Positions 16,566 to 26,306 of a DNA stretch of 64,000 nucleotides are shown in pieces. Source of the DNA: Bacillus cereus ATCC 14579 (GTDB taxonomy: Bacteria > Bacillota > Bacilli > Bacillales > Bacillaceae_G); assembly GCF_000007825.1 (NCBI RefSeq), contig NC_004722.1:1714501-1778500 (forward strand). The letters are read 5' to 3'. Position numbers and translations under genes: made by a program. How positions within the stretch are numbered: position 1 is the stretch's first letter; every line of letters starts with the position of its first letter. The notes under the pieces were generated by a model. The model was not told the DNA's origin and made no database searches. It was given only the letters and a program-made list of their open reading frames with translations.

Positions 16566-16792
16566 GTCATACTTTTTCACTCGTTATTCATAACGAGCCA
16601 AGCGTCTTATTACGTATAAGTGGGATTTTTGCTCGGCGTGGTTATTATATTTCTTCTTTACATTTAAAAGAAAGAGATACTAGTGGTGTTTCTGAAATGA
16701 AACTCACAGCAGTTTGTACTGAAAATGAAGCGACATTACTTGTTAGTCAGTTGAAAAAATTAATTGATGTTCTGCAAGTAAATAAATTATAA
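16562..16792 (+). CDS. ilvN: Acetolactate synthase small (regulatory) subunit, ACT domain only
   Basis: A 76-residue protein, essentially one ACT domain ([31 protein letters not shown]). ACT domains of this subunit bind valine and give feedback inhibition and activation of IlvB. It is much shorter than the usual 160-170-residue IlvH because the C-terminal activation domain is absent, similar in size to enterobacterial IlvM/IlvN. The start ATG overlaps the ilvB stop by ATGA. The short form is normal for this operon rather than a truncation: the next gene starts 14 bases later with its own RBS (TAAGGAGTG). Confidence 0.9.
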
Positions 16793-16806
16793 GGAGTGTA
16801 TGGAAT

Positions 16807-17814
16807 ATGAAAACATATTATGAAAAAGATGCAAATGTAGAGTTATTACAAGGAAAAACTGTTGCAGTAGTTGGTTATGGATCACAAGGTCATGCGCAAG
16901 CACAAAATTTACGTGATTCTGGTGTAGAGGTTGTAGTTGGTGTTCGTCCTGGTAAGTCGTATGAAGTAGCGAAAGCGGATGGATTTGAAGTAATGTCTGT
17001 TTCAGAAGCGGTTCGAACCGCACAAGTTGTACAAATGTTATTGCCAGATGAACAGCAAGCTCATGTGTATAAAGCAGAGGTAGAAGAGAATCTTCGTGAA
17101 GGACAAATGTTACTTTTCTCACATGGATTTAACATTCACTTCGGACAAATTAATCCGCCAAGTTACGTAGATGTAGCGATGGTCGCGCCAAAAAGTCCAG
17201 GTCATCTCGTTCGCCGTGTATTTCAAGAAGGAAATGGTGTTCCAGCATTAGTCGCAGTGCATCAAGATGCGACGGGAACAGCGCTACATGTAGCACTGGC
17301 GTATGCAAAAGGTGTAGGGTGTACACGTGCGGGGGTAATTGAAACGACATTCCAAGAAGAAACCGAAACGGATTTATTCGGTGAGCAAGCTGTACTTTGC
17401 GGCGGGGTAACTGCACTTGTGAAGGCCGGGTTCGAAACGTTAACGGAAGGTGGATATCGTCCTGAAATTGCATACTTTGAATGTTTGCATGAATTAAAGC
17501 TAATTGTCGACTTAATGTACGAAGGTGGATTAACGACTATGCGCCATTCTATTTCAGATACGGCAGAGTTTGGAGATTATGTAACAGGATCGAGAATTGT
17601 TACAGATGAAACGAAGAAGGAAATGAAGCGTGTTCTGACAGAAATTCAGCAAGGTGAATTTGCGAAGAAATGGATTTTAGAAAATCAAGCAGGGCGTCCG
17701 ACGTATAACGCAATGAAAAAAGCAGAACAAAATCATCAATTAGAAAAAGTGGGAGCAGAGCTTCGTGAAATGATGAGCTGGATTCATGCACCGAAAGAAT
17801 TAGTAAAGAAATAG
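16807..17814 (+). CDS. ilvC: Ketol-acid reductoisomerase IlvC
   Basis: A 335-residue class I enzyme. The NADPH motif [17 protein letters not shown] is near residue 24, with the [11 protein letters not shown] and [12 protein letters not shown] blocks. The C-terminal knotted domain has the metal-binding [12 protein letters not shown] and [12 protein letters not shown] motifs. It isomerises and reduces acetolactate or acetohydroxybutyrate to the dihydroxy acid. Length and all motifs are normal. Fourth gene of the ilv operon. Confidence 0.95.
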
Positions 17815-17860
17815 AGTAAGAGAGTATAAATGAAAAATATGTAAGAGGGGATTTGACAAG

Positions 17861-19534
17861 ATGAGAAGTGACATGATTAAAAAAGGTTTTGATAAAGCAC
17901 CGCACCGTAGTTTATTAAAAGCAACTGGTTTGAAAGATGAAGATTTTGATAAACCTTTCATAGCGATTTGTAATTCTTTTATTGAAATTATTCCAGGGCA
18001 TAAACACTTGAACGAGTTTGGGAAACTTGTAAAAGAGGCAGTTCGCGCGGCAGGTATGGTACCATTCGAATTCAATACAATTGGAGTTGACGATGGTATT
18101 GCGATGGGACATATCGGTATGCGTTATTCTCTTCCGAGTCGTGAAATTATTGCAGATTCAGTAGAAACGGTTGTAAATGCACACTGGTTTGACGGCATGA
18201 TTTGTATCCCAAACTGTGACAAAATTACACCAGGTATGATGATGGCTGCACTACGTATTAATATTCCGACTGTGTTTGTTTCAGGCGGCCCGATGGCGGC
18301 TGGAAAAACGTCAAAAGGAGAAGTTGTTGATTTAAGCTCTGTTTTTGAAGGGGTAGGAGCTTATCAATCTGGGAAAATTTCAGAAGAAGAATTAAAAGAT
18401 ATTGAAGATCATGGCTGTCCATCTTGTGGCTCTTGTTCGGGTATGTTTACCGCGAACTCTATGAATTGTTTATGTGAAGTATTAGGTTTAGCTCTTCCTG
18501 GTAACGGGAGTATTTTAGCAATTGATCCAAGACGTGAAGAGTTAATTAAACAAGCAGCAGAGAAATTGAAAATTTTAATTGAAAGAGATATTAAGCCGCG
18601 TGATATTGTAACAGAAGAAGCAATTGACGATGCTTTTGCACTTGATATGGCGATGGGTGGATCAACGAATACAGTATTACATACGCTAGCACTCGCACAA
18701 GAGGCAGGACTAGATTATGATATGAACCGTATTGATGCAGTTTCAAGACGTGTACCTCATTTATGTAAAGTAAGTCCAGCCTCAAATTGGCATATGGAAG
18801 ATATTGATCGTGCGGGCGGGATTAGTGCAATTTTGAAAGAGATGAGCCGGAAAGAAGGAGTACTTCATCTTGATCGAATAACTGCTACTGGGCAAACATT
18901 AAGAGAAAATATCGCTGAGGCAGAGATTAAAGATAAGGAGGTTATTCACTCTCTCGAAAACCCTCATAGTGAAGAGGGGGGCTTACGTATATTAAAAGGA
19001 AATCTTGCTAAAGATGGAGCGGTTATTAAAAGCGGTGCAACAGAGGTAAAGCGTTTTGAAGGGCCTTGCGTTATTTTTAATTCACAAGATGAGGCACTTG
19101 CGGGCATTATGCTTGGGAAAGTGAAAAAAGGAGATGTAGTTGTCATTCGTTATGAAGGACCAAGAGGTGGGCCTGGTATGCCAGAAATGTTAGCCCCAAC
19201 ATCAGCAATTGCTGGAATGGGATTAGGTGCTGAGGTTGCATTATTAACAGATGGACGTTTTTCTGGAGCTTCACGTGGAATTTCAGTAGGACATATTTCA
19301 CCAGAAGCAGCAGCGGGCGGGATGATTGCACTTCTTGAACAAGGGGATATTGTATGTATTGATGTTGAAGAACGCTTGCTAGAAGTAAGGGTGAGTGATG
19401 AGGAATTAGAAAAGCGTAAAAAAGAATGGAAACGACCAGAACCAAAAGTGAAAACTGGCTGGCTCGGACGTTATGCACAAATGGTAACATCGGCGAATAC
19501 AGGGGCTGTCCTGAAAATCCCACATTTTGATTGA
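17861..19534 (+). CDS. ilvD: Dihydroxy-acid dehydratase IlvD
   Basis: A 557-residue IlvD/Edd family iron-sulfur dehydratase. Cluster and metal ligands lie in [26 protein letters not shown] and [18 protein letters not shown], and the C-terminal block is [21 protein letters not shown]. It dehydrates the 2,3-dihydroxy acids to 2-keto acids, the substrates of IlvE. The ATG is preceded by AGAGGGGATTTGACAAG. It lies 46 bases after ilvC with no terminator between, so it is in the same transcript. Confidence 0.95.
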
Positions 19535-19565
19535 GCCAATTTAAAAGAGATAAGGATGATATATA

Positions 19566-20828
19566 ATGGTGCAAAAGGTAAAGGAGAGAGTGAAAATTGA
19601 AGATATCTTAATGGCTCATAATTGCCTGAAAGATATCGTTATTAAAACACCGTTACAACGTGATACAGTTTTATCTGAGAAATATGATTGTGACGTTTAT
19701 GTAAAACGAGAAGACTTACAATTAATTCGCTCTTTCAAAATTCGTGGTGCATACAATTTGATTCAAAGTTTACCGAAAGAAAAGTTACAAAACGGTGTTG
19801 TTTGTGCAAGTGCTGGTAATCATGCGCAAGGAGTTGCTTATACGTGTAATTTATTGAAGATTCCGTCAAAAATATTTATGCCCACAACAACACCGAAACA
19901 AAAAGTATCACAAGTACAATTTTTCGGTGGTGATTTCGCAGAGATTGTATTAGTTGGTGATACATTCGATAGCTCTTTCCAAGAAGCACAGTGTTATTGT
20001 GAAGAAAATAGAATGACATTTGTTCATCCGTTTGATGATCCGTATGTAGTTGCTGGTCAAGGGACAGTGGCAGTTGAAATTATGCATGATATGGAGAAAC
20101 CGGTTGATTATATCTTTACAGCAATCGGTGGTGGTGGATTAGCATCAGGAGTTGGTACATATGTAAAAGGTGTTAGTCCTACTACAAAGGTTATTGGTGT
20201 AGAGCCAATGGGAGCTGCATCTATGAAAGAGGCTTTTCTTCAAAATGAAAATGTAGCATTGGAGAAAATAGATAGCTTTGTTGATGGGGCAGCTGTTAAA
20301 AAAGTAGGAAAGTTAACATTTGAAACTTGTAAAGATGTAATTGACGATATTATTTTAGTACCAGAGGGGAAAGTTTGTACGACGATTTTAGAACTGTATA
20401 AGAAAAATGCGATTGTAGCTGAACCGGCTGGTGCACTCTCTATTGCAGCGCTTGATTTATATAGAGATGAAATAAAAGGTAAAACAGTTGTATGTACGCT
20501 AAGTGGTGGAAATAATGATATTGATAGAATGCAAGAAATGAAAGAGCGTTCGCTCATTTATGAAGGACTGAAACATTACTTTATCATTGAATTTCCGCAG
20601 CGTTCAGGTGCGCTAAGAGAATTTCTTGATAAAGGATTAGGACCAGAAGATGACATTACGCGCTTTGAGTATATTAAGAAACATAATAAAGAAAATGGTC
20701 CAGCATTAGTCGGCGTAGAATTAAAACATAAAGAAGATTATGAGCAATTAATTACTCGCTTTAAAGAAAATAATATTCAATTTATGGAACTTAATAAAAA
20801 CCCTGTTTTGTTTGATTTGCTTATTTAA
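19566..20828 (+). CDS. ilvA: Threonine dehydratase (deaminase), biosynthetic, IlvA
   Basis: A 420-residue fold-type II PLP enzyme: PLP lysine in RSFKIRGAYN (near residue 60), ASAGNHAQGVA, the glycine-rich phosphate loop AIGGGGLASGVG and C-terminal TLSGGNND. After residue 330 there is one ACT-like regulatory domain (HYFIIEFPQRSGALREFLD), the short form found in Bacillus, where isoleucine inhibits. It makes 2-ketobutyrate from threonine, the committed step to isoleucine. As the last operon gene it explains why the T-boxes read isoleucine codons. A strong bidirectional terminator follows. Confidence 0.94.
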   Translation: MVQKVKERVKIEDILMAHNCLKDIVIKTPLQRDTVLSEKYDCDVYVKREDLQLIRSFKIRGAYNLIQSLPKEKLQNGVVCASAGNHAQGVAYTCNLLKIPSKIFMPTTTPKQKVSQVQFFGGDFAEIVLVGDTFDSSFQEAQCYCEENRMTFVHPFDDPYVVAGQGTVAVEIMHDMEKPVDYIFTAIGGGGLASGVGTYVKGVSPTTKVIGVEPMGAASMKEAFLQNENVALEKIDSFVDGAAVKKVGKLTFETCKDVIDDIILVPEGKVCTTILELYKKNAIVAEPAGALSIAALDLYRDEIKGKTVVCTLSGGNNDIDRMQEMKERSLIYEGLKHYFIIEFPQRSGALREFLDKGLGPEDDITRFEYIKKHNKENGPALVGVELKHKEDYEQLITRFKENNIQFMELNKNPVLFDLLI

Positions 20829-20854
20829 TAGAAGGAAAGAGTTAGAATGTAAAT

Positions 20855-20906
20855 AAAAAAGATAGATACAAGCGAGGGAATATAGTGCTTGTTCTATCTT
20901 TTTTAT
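20855..20906. terminator. Terminator at the end of the ilv operon
   Basis: Stem AAAAAAGATAGATACAAGC / GCTTGTTCTATCTTTTTT; it serves both the ilv operon and the convergent small gene. Confidence 0.85.
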
Positions 20907-20908
20907 AG

Positions 20909-21136
20909 TTAAACTAGGTACTCATTAAATTCAAGAAGAATAAAGCTAGCTAACCAAAAGAGTATCGCAATACGAATGATTACATACATTGTAAATTCAA
21001 AAGGAGTAAGATTTCTCTCTCGCTTTATTTTTTTAAATAGTCTCACAGAATAAAAGGAACATAAAAGCAGGATTGCTATAGACATTTTATAGATGTTTTC
21101 TAAGAGGTTTATATTTTCTAATAACTCTTTCAGCAT
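20909..21136 (-). CDS. Small membrane protein, 75 aa
   Basis: Two hydrophobic helices (IYKMSIAILLLCSFYSV and FTMYVIIRIAILFWLASFILL) separated by a basic loop (RLFKKIKRERN). Not recognised. The ATG chosen (MLKELLENINLL) has AGGTGATAAAC just before it; a GTG three codons upstream is the other possible start. It is convergent with ilvA and lies downstream of the capA-like gene on the same strand. Confidence 0.55.
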   Translation of the reverse strand: MLKELLENINLLENIYKMSIAILLLCSFYSVRLFKKIKRERNLTPFEFTMYVIIRIAILFWLASFILLEFNEYLV

Positions 21137-21188
21137 GTTTATCACCTATTCTGTAAAGTATATTACAGAGAAATAGATCTTGAGCTGT

Positions 21189-22292
21189 CTAGTTTCGTTT
21201 GTTTTTTATTTTCCCTGTATCATCAATTTCTACATCAGTTGAAATTGTTTGTAAATATTGAAGAGCTTTTTTCTTTTCTCCTTCATTTACAGGGGAAACT
21301 TGGTTGTTGCGAATGATATAAGGATTGAATGACATTTGGACATCCTTTCCTTTAAAAGTTAAAGTTAATACGCCAGTTTCAGCGCTTTTCCCATTCACAT
21401 AACTCGGGAATAAAAAGTTACCTAATGAGTAAGCGATAGGAACTTTATTATAATACTCAAACCCTTGTAACCAATGTGGATGGCTCCCGACAATTGCGTT
21501 AGCTCCTGCTTCAACCATTTTAGGTACATATTGCTTTTGGTATTCTACCGGACGATTTGATTTTTCAACGCCCCAATGCATATAGACGATTAAATAGTCT
21601 GCATCTTTCTTTTGTTCTTTAATTGTTTTTGTTACAAGATTTAAATCATAGCCATTCGCAACGCCAGGTTTATTCTCACCAGCTACCCAATTAGAATCAG
21701 GCATAAATCGAACGAAGGAAAGAAATTTAAACTTTTTCCCTTTTACGGTCATTTCTCGTGCTGTATATGCATCTTTCGCATTTTTTCCGGCTCCAATGTA
21801 AGGGAACTTTAATTTTTCTACGTGAGAAATCGTATCTAATAATCCATCTTGCCCATAATCAAGTGTGTGGTTATTCCCAATATTTACGATGTCATATCCA
21901 GTGTTTTTAATAGCTTGTAGTGTAGATGGATCACTTTTAATCCAAAACAGTTGCCCAGGTGCTTTCTTTTCTTTCGTTGTAAATGCCGACTCTAAATTCA
22001 CAAAAGAAATATCAGCTTTTTTTATTTCTTCTTTTACATGTTGGAATGGGTAATCAGCCCCATTCTTTTCGATTATAGGACGTAATTGCCAATCAAACAT
22101 TGTATCACCAGAGAAGGTGAGTGTGATTTCTTGGTCTTCTATTTTCTTTTCGCTTTTTGAAGCGGTTTTACTAGATTTGTTTTGCAAATCGGGTTTGTCT
22201 TTTGCTTTTGAAATAAAAGAGTAATTGATTAATAAAACAATCGGTGTAATGAAAAAGGCTATTAACAAAAATCGTTTTAGTAAAGTTTTCAT
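21189..22292 (-). CDS. CapA-family protein (poly-gamma-glutamate / metallophosphatase-like), membrane-anchored
   Basis: A 367-residue protein with an N-terminal membrane anchor (residues 6-27) and a Lys/Ser-rich linker, then the CapA/PgsA domain: FSGDTMFDWQL, SFVNLESAFT, NIGNNHTLDYG, YMHWGVE and AIVGSHPHWLQG. These are metal-binding motifs of the calcineurin-like CapA family. Relatives take part in anchoring or exporting poly-gamma-glutamate, but no capBC genes are nearby here, so a stand-alone surface-polymer role is likely. Start ATG preceded on the minus strand by AAGGGAAGGTATAT. Confidence 0.83.
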   Translation of the reverse strand: MKTLLKRFLLIAFFITPIVLLINYSFISKAKDKPDLQNKSSKTASKSEKKIEDQEITLTFSGDTMFDWQLRPIIEKNGADYPFQHVKEEIKKADISFVNLESAFTTKEKKAPGQLFWIKSDPSTLQAIKNTGYDIVNIGNNHTLDYGQDGLLDTISHVEKLKFPYIGAGKNAKDAYTAREMTVKGKKFKFLSFVRFMPDSNWVAGENKPGVANGYDLNLVTKTIKEQKKDADYLIVYMHWGVEKSNRPVEYQKQYVPKMVEAGANAIVGSHPHWLQGFEYYNKVPIAYSLGNFLFPSYVNGKSAETGVLTLTFKGKDVQMSFNPYIIRNNQVSPVNEGEKKKALQYLQTISTDVEIDDTGKIKNKRN

Positions 22293-22495
22293 ATATACCT
22301 TCCCTTTTAATATTATCCCGCAATTAAATTAACACTGAATCTATTAAAGGTAATTAAAGTTACAAAAAATAGCGGGTTATGTAGTGGAAAACATTTGTTA
22401 ATATTCTCAATATTAAGTTAACATATAGATAACCTGTAAATCAATGTATAAACCAAAATATAGAAATAAAGAATTCGAAGGGTGAAGAATGAGAA

Positions 22496-23212
22496 ATGGT
22501 TATATTAGGAGCAGTTGTAAATGGAATTTGTATTATATTTGGTACTTTACTTGGTAAATTATTTAGTAGGATTCCAGAAAGTATGAAAGGGACGATAATG
22601 CACGCAATCGGTTTAGCGGTTACTGTGCTTGGGCTTCAAATGGCATTAAAAAGTGAAAACTTTCTTGTTGTCATACTGAGTTTAGTGATTGGTACGGTAA
22701 TTGGAGAATGGTTACAATTAGAAGAAAAGTTAAAACATTTAGGGGATTGGCTAGAAAATAAAGTTGGATCGAAAGGGAAAGGTAGCATATCAGAAGGTTT
22801 TGTAACAGCTACTTTAATTTTTGCAATTGGCGCGATGGGGATACTTGGTGCACTTGACAGTGGGATTCGCGGAAATCATGATATTTTATTTACAAAGGCG
22901 ATTATCGATGGATTTATTTCTATTATATTAACGACAACTCTAGGAATTGGCGTAGTATTTTCGGCGATTCCAGTTGTTTTATATGAAGGTGGTATTGCAG
23001 TTTTTGCAACACAAATTAATAGTTTTGTCCCGAAAGAATTAATGAACCAATTTATAGTGGAGATGACGGCTACGGGCGGCATTATGATATCTGCTATTGG
23101 ATTGAACTTGCTTAGTATTATTAAAATCAAGGTGGCAAATTTACTTCCAGGTATATTGGTAGTGGGTGTAATTGTTTCAATTATTTATGGTTACGGTTTG
23201 TTAGTAAATTAG
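22496..23212 (+). CDS. DUF554 family integral membrane protein (YdfK-like)
   Basis: A 238-residue, very hydrophobic protein with about six or seven membrane helices. VILGAVVNGICIIFGTLLGKL at the N terminus and AIGAMGILGALDSGIRGNHDILFTKAIIDG in the middle are the conserved DUF554 blocks. Function unknown; DUF554 proteins are common in Firmicutes and some are annotated as possible transporters. The RBS (GAAGGGTGAAGAATGAGAA) is close to the ATG. It is followed six bases later by the Clp_N-GNAT gene region, suggesting one transcript. Confidence 0.8.
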   Translation: MVILGAVVNGICIIFGTLLGKLFSRIPESMKGTIMHAIGLAVTVLGLQMALKSENFLVVILSLVIGTVIGEWLQLEEKLKHLGDWLENKVGSKGKGSISEGFVTATLIFAIGAMGILGALDSGIRGNHDILFTKAIIDGFISIILTTTLGIGVVFSAIPVVLYEGGIAVFATQINSFVPKELMNQFIVEMTATGGIMISAIGLNLLSIIKIKVANLLPGILVVGVIVSIIYGYGLLVN

Positions 23213-23230
23213 TAGAGGATGGAAACACAT

Positions 23231-24091
23231 ATGGAGGAATTTCAATTTACAAAACGTGTGCATAAAATATTGGAGATTGCAGCAAAAGAGAGTGAGTATA
23301 ACATAATTCACCCAGTCCATCTGTTTATAGGTATGTGTAAAGAAGGTACAGGAGTTTGCGCTGAGTTATTTATGTATTTGTTTCACAAAGTCGGTCCAGA
23401 TTTTTTAGAAAAACTTTCGTTACGAAAACAATTCGATTTACATAATCAAGAGTATAAAAAAATAGGGCAATATAAACTATCTTATAAGGCGATAGAAATT
23501 TTACAAATAGCGAAGAAACGTATGGAACGCTTTCAGCAAGTAGTAGTAAATGAAGGACATGTTATGTATGCATTATTTCGTGTAGATACAAATATTGGTG
23601 GATTTATACATACACAAATGCAAGAAGATATATTACGTATTACAGCTACACCGAGAGACTTAGCGGTTGATTTAAATAGTTTTAAATCTATTTATAATAC
23701 ATTATTTTGTCATGTAAGAAGAGTTAGTCCTTCTGATTTTGATAAGTTATCACGATTTGTAGTGGATGAATTTGGTGAACGGTGGTTACAGTCGGTTGAT
23801 TATGGATTTCGGACATATAACGAAAAGTTACCTATCTATATTGCACAGCAGGAGGAAGTAATAGTTGGTTTCGCCTGTTACGATGTAGTGAGAGGAAAGA
23901 AAGGCTTGTTTGGTCCAATGGGCATAGCGAAACAAAATCGTGTGAAAGGTGTAGGAAAAGAATTATTGCATCATTGTTTATATAATATGAAGCAAGATGG
24001 ATATGAATATGCGATTATTGGACAAGCAGGTCCCATTGAGTTTTACGAGAGAAATTGTAATGCTCGTTTAATACCGATAGATAATAAGTAA
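23231..24091 (+). CDS. Clp N-domain/GNAT acetyltransferase fusion protein
   Basis: A 286-residue two-domain protein. Residues 1-140 look like a Clp amino-terminal repeat domain (FTKRVHKILEIAAKESEYNIIHPVHLFIGMCKEGTGVC...VNEGHVMYALF), the substrate/adaptor domain of ClpA/ClpC. Residues 150-286 form a GNAT domain (IVGFACYDVVRGKKGLFGPMGIAKQNRVKGVGKELLHH, R-V-K-G-V-G-K acetyl-CoA loop). There is no AAA+ ATPase. It may acetylate proteins recognised through the Clp-type domain, but that is inference. The second ATG is used because AGAGG lies about 12 bases upstream; for the first ATG (23219) the RBS would have no spacing. Confidence 0.75.
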   Translation: MEEFQFTKRVHKILEIAAKESEYNIIHPVHLFIGMCKEGTGVCAELFMYLFHKVGPDFLEKLSLRKQFDLHNQEYKKIGQYKLSYKAIEILQIAKKRMERFQQVVVNEGHVMYALFRVDTNIGGFIHTQMQEDILRITATPRDLAVDLNSFKSIYNTLFCHVRRVSPSDFDKLSRFVVDEFGERWLQSVDYGFRTYNEKLPIYIAQQEEVIVGFACYDVVRGKKGLFGPMGIAKQNRVKGVGKELLHHCLYNMKQDGYEYAIIGQAGPIEFYERNCNARLIPIDNK

Positions 24092-24258
24092 CCAACTTCA
24101 TATAGAGGAGTTGGTTTTATTATGAAAATGATGTAGAGATGTAGTGTTTTTTACTAGAAAATAGCGGGTTTTGTAGTAAATCTTGCATATAAAGCAAATT
24201 ACTAAACTTTTTACAAGAAAGGGTGTAGAATGGGTATCTAAAGAAAGAAGGTGTGAAA

Positions 24259-25473
24259 ATGGCCAGCTGGAAACGGAATTTAATGATTTGTTGGCTAGGT
24301 TGTTTTACCACTGCAGCCGGTATGAGTTTAGTAATTCCTTTCTTATCTTTTTATATTGAGGAATTAGGAGTAACTGGCACTTCAAGCATTGCACAGTGGT
24401 CGGGACTTGCATTTGGTGTAACATTTTTAATGGGTGCGATCGTATCGCCAATATGGGGAAAGCTTGGTGATATACATGGACGGAAATTGATGCTTATTCG
24501 TGCTAGCCTCGGTATGGCGATTATTATGACGCTTATGGGGTTTGTAACGGATGTGTATCAACTAGTCGCACTAAGATTTTTAATGGGAGCAGTATCTGGT
24601 TTCCTTTCAACAGCGATGACATTTATTGCAGCAGAAACTCCGAAAGAACATTCAGGTTGGGCGATTTCCACAATTTCAACTGGTGGTGTGAGCGGTTCGT
24701 TACTTGGCCCGTTACTTGGCGGTTATTTGTCTGAGTTAATTGGAATGCGTCATGTCTTTCTTGTTACGGGAGCTTTTTTATTCCTATCCTTTCTCATCGT
24801 TTTTTTCTTCCTGCATGAAGAAAATCACTCTGCTCAAGCAAAAAAAATACAGCCGAAAAAAGTATGGACGATGGTCCCAGCGAAGCATTTAATTATTAGT
24901 TTATTTGTAACAACATTTATTATTCAACTTGCTAATATGTCAGTTCAACCAATTGTTACATTGTACGTGAAAAATTTAGTAGGTCCTCATACTGCACATA
25001 TTGAAACAATTGCGGGTGCAGTTATGTCAGCGACAGGATTAGCAGTTATTTTGGCAGCACCAAGACTAGGAAGATTATCAGATCATATCGGTCCTCAAAA
25101 AACGTTAGTTGTAGCGTTATTTGCTGCAGGAATTATTTTTATCCCGCAAGCATTTGTAACGTCAGCTTGGCAACTATTAATTCTTCGATTTTTATTAGGT
25201 ATCGCACAAGCAGGATTATTACCTTCCGTACAAACTCTACTAAAACAACATACACCAACCCATGTTACGGGACGAATATTTGGATATAATCAATCATTTC
25301 AGTTTTTAGGAAATATGATTGGTCCAGTGCTCGGGGGACAAATTGCAGCGCATGCAGGTTTCCAATATGTTTTCCTCTCTACATCTTCACTATTATTTAT
25401 TGCGTGTATTTGGGTTTATTTTCATAATAAGAACGAAGAGGTATCAGAGAAACGACATTTGGAAGTTAGTTAA
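24259..25473 (+). CDS. MFS multidrug-type transporter
   Basis: A 404-residue protein with about 12 membrane helices. Motif A is intact (GKLGDIHGRKLML) and a related loop occurs in the second half (GRLSDHIGPQK); helix 4-5 contains ALRFLMGAVSGFLS and STGGVSGSLLGPLLGGYL (motif-C-like, typical of proton antiporters). It is probably a drug or small-molecule exporter of the MdtG/YitG kind with unknown substrate. The ATG preceded by GAAGGTGTGAAA was chosen over a GTG two codons earlier. Monocistronic with a strong terminator. Confidence 0.83.
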   Translation: MASWKRNLMICWLGCFTTAAGMSLVIPFLSFYIEELGVTGTSSIAQWSGLAFGVTFLMGAIVSPIWGKLGDIHGRKLMLIRASLGMAIIMTLMGFVTDVYQLVALRFLMGAVSGFLSTAMTFIAAETPKEHSGWAISTISTGGVSGSLLGPLLGGYLSELIGMRHVFLVTGAFLFLSFLIVFFFLHEENHSAQAKKIQPKKVWTMVPAKHLIISLFVTTFIIQLANMSVQPIVTLYVKNLVGPHTAHIETIAGAVMSATGLAVILAAPRLGRLSDHIGPQKTLVVALFAAGIIFIPQAFVTSAWQLLILRFLLGIAQAGLLPSVQTLLKQHTPTHVTGRIFGYNQSFQFLGNMIGPVLGGQIAAHAGFQYVFLSTSSLLFIACIWVYFHNKNEEVSEKRHLEVS

Positions 25474-25490
25474 CTAAGTGAATGAAAAAG

Positions 25491-25526
25491 AAAAAGGATG
25501 AAGCAGCATGTGCTTCATCCTTTTCT
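25491..25526. terminator. Bidirectional terminator between the MFS and dioxygenase genes
   Basis: Stem AAAAGGATGAAGCA / TGCTTCATCCTTTT with a 5-base loop and T-runs on both strands. Confidence 0.85.
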
Positions 25527-26288
25527 TTAAAATCGAAGACAAAGATAACTTAATGTACCAAGCTCGTAACTACGGTGAATGACTTCACCGCTATTTTCAC
25601 CACTTCCCATAGCGATAAATAAAGGAACAAAATGTTCTGCTCTTGGTACTGCTAATTGTGCATGAGGAGCATTTTTCTCCCAATTAAACAATGCATCTTT
25701 ATCGTTATTCTGCATATGTTTAATAATCCAATCATCAAATTCAATTGCCCATTTTTCAGGTGTAGTTTGATTCCATTTCAGTGCTCGTAAATTATGAACG
25801 GTAACGCCACTCCCGATTACTAAAATATCTTCTTGTCCGAGTCCTTTAAGTGCTTCTCCAATTTCAAATTGTTCTTTTGCAGAAAGGAATGGATTGACTG
25901 ATATTTGCACGACAGGAATATTTGCTTCTGGATACATGCGGTGCAGGAGTGTCCATGAACCATGATCTAAACCTCTCGTCATATTATGATGGACTGAAAT
26001 ACCTTTGTTCTTAAATTTTGTTTCTAAAATAGATGCAATATGAGAAGAGCCTTTCGCACGATATTTGATTTCGTATAACTCAGGGGGAAAACCTCCAAAA
26101 TCATAAATTGTTTCATACTCGTTATCTGATGAGGAAATCGTTAATACTTCACTTTCCCAATGAGCAGTGAAAATAACAATTGCTTTCGGTTTATATGTTT
26201 CTCCAAGTGTTTTTAAAAATCGTGTATAGTCTGTATCTTGAATAGCGAGCATAGGCGAACCATGTGCTAAAAATAATGATGGCATCAT
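25527..26288 (-). CDS. Class III extradiol dioxygenase, LigB/DODA (YgiD) type
   Basis: A 253-residue protein. LFLAHGSPML at the N terminus carries the first metal His, FTAHWE the second, DHGSWTLLHRMYP and PRAEHFVPLF the remaining active-site histidines, as in 4,5-DOPA-dioxygenase-like (YgiD) zinc or iron enzymes. It cleaves catechol-type aromatic rings; the true substrate is not known. RBS TTAGGAGGTTCC. An 18-bp perfect inverted repeat lies upstream (26307-26347), indicating repressor control, possibly in response to quinones or aldehydes (inference). Confidence 0.84.
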   Translation of the reverse strand: MMPSLFLAHGSPMLAIQDTDYTRFLKTLGETYKPKAIVIFTAHWESEVLTISSSDNEYETIYDFGGFPPELYEIKYRAKGSSHIASILETKFKNKGISVHHNMTRGLDHGSWTLLHRMYPEANIPVVQISVNPFLSAKEQFEIGEALKGLGQEDILVIGSGVTVHNLRALKWNQTTPEKWAIEFDDWIIKHMQNNDKDALFNWEKNAPHAQLAVPRAEHFVPLFIAMGSGENSGEVIHRSYELGTLSYLCLRF

Positions 26289-26306
26289 AATAGTAGGAAC
26301 CTCCTA

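Noticed and set aside
19143..19574. 143-codon minus-strand frame opposite ilvD
   Set aside because: Leucine/histidine-rich shadow of the ilvD coding strand; no RBS and the plus-strand gene is certain.
23213..23221. First ATG (23219) as start of the Clp_N-GNAT gene
   Set aside because: The AGAGG Shine-Dalgarno directly touches this ATG; the ATG at 23231 has workable spacing and fits the domain start.
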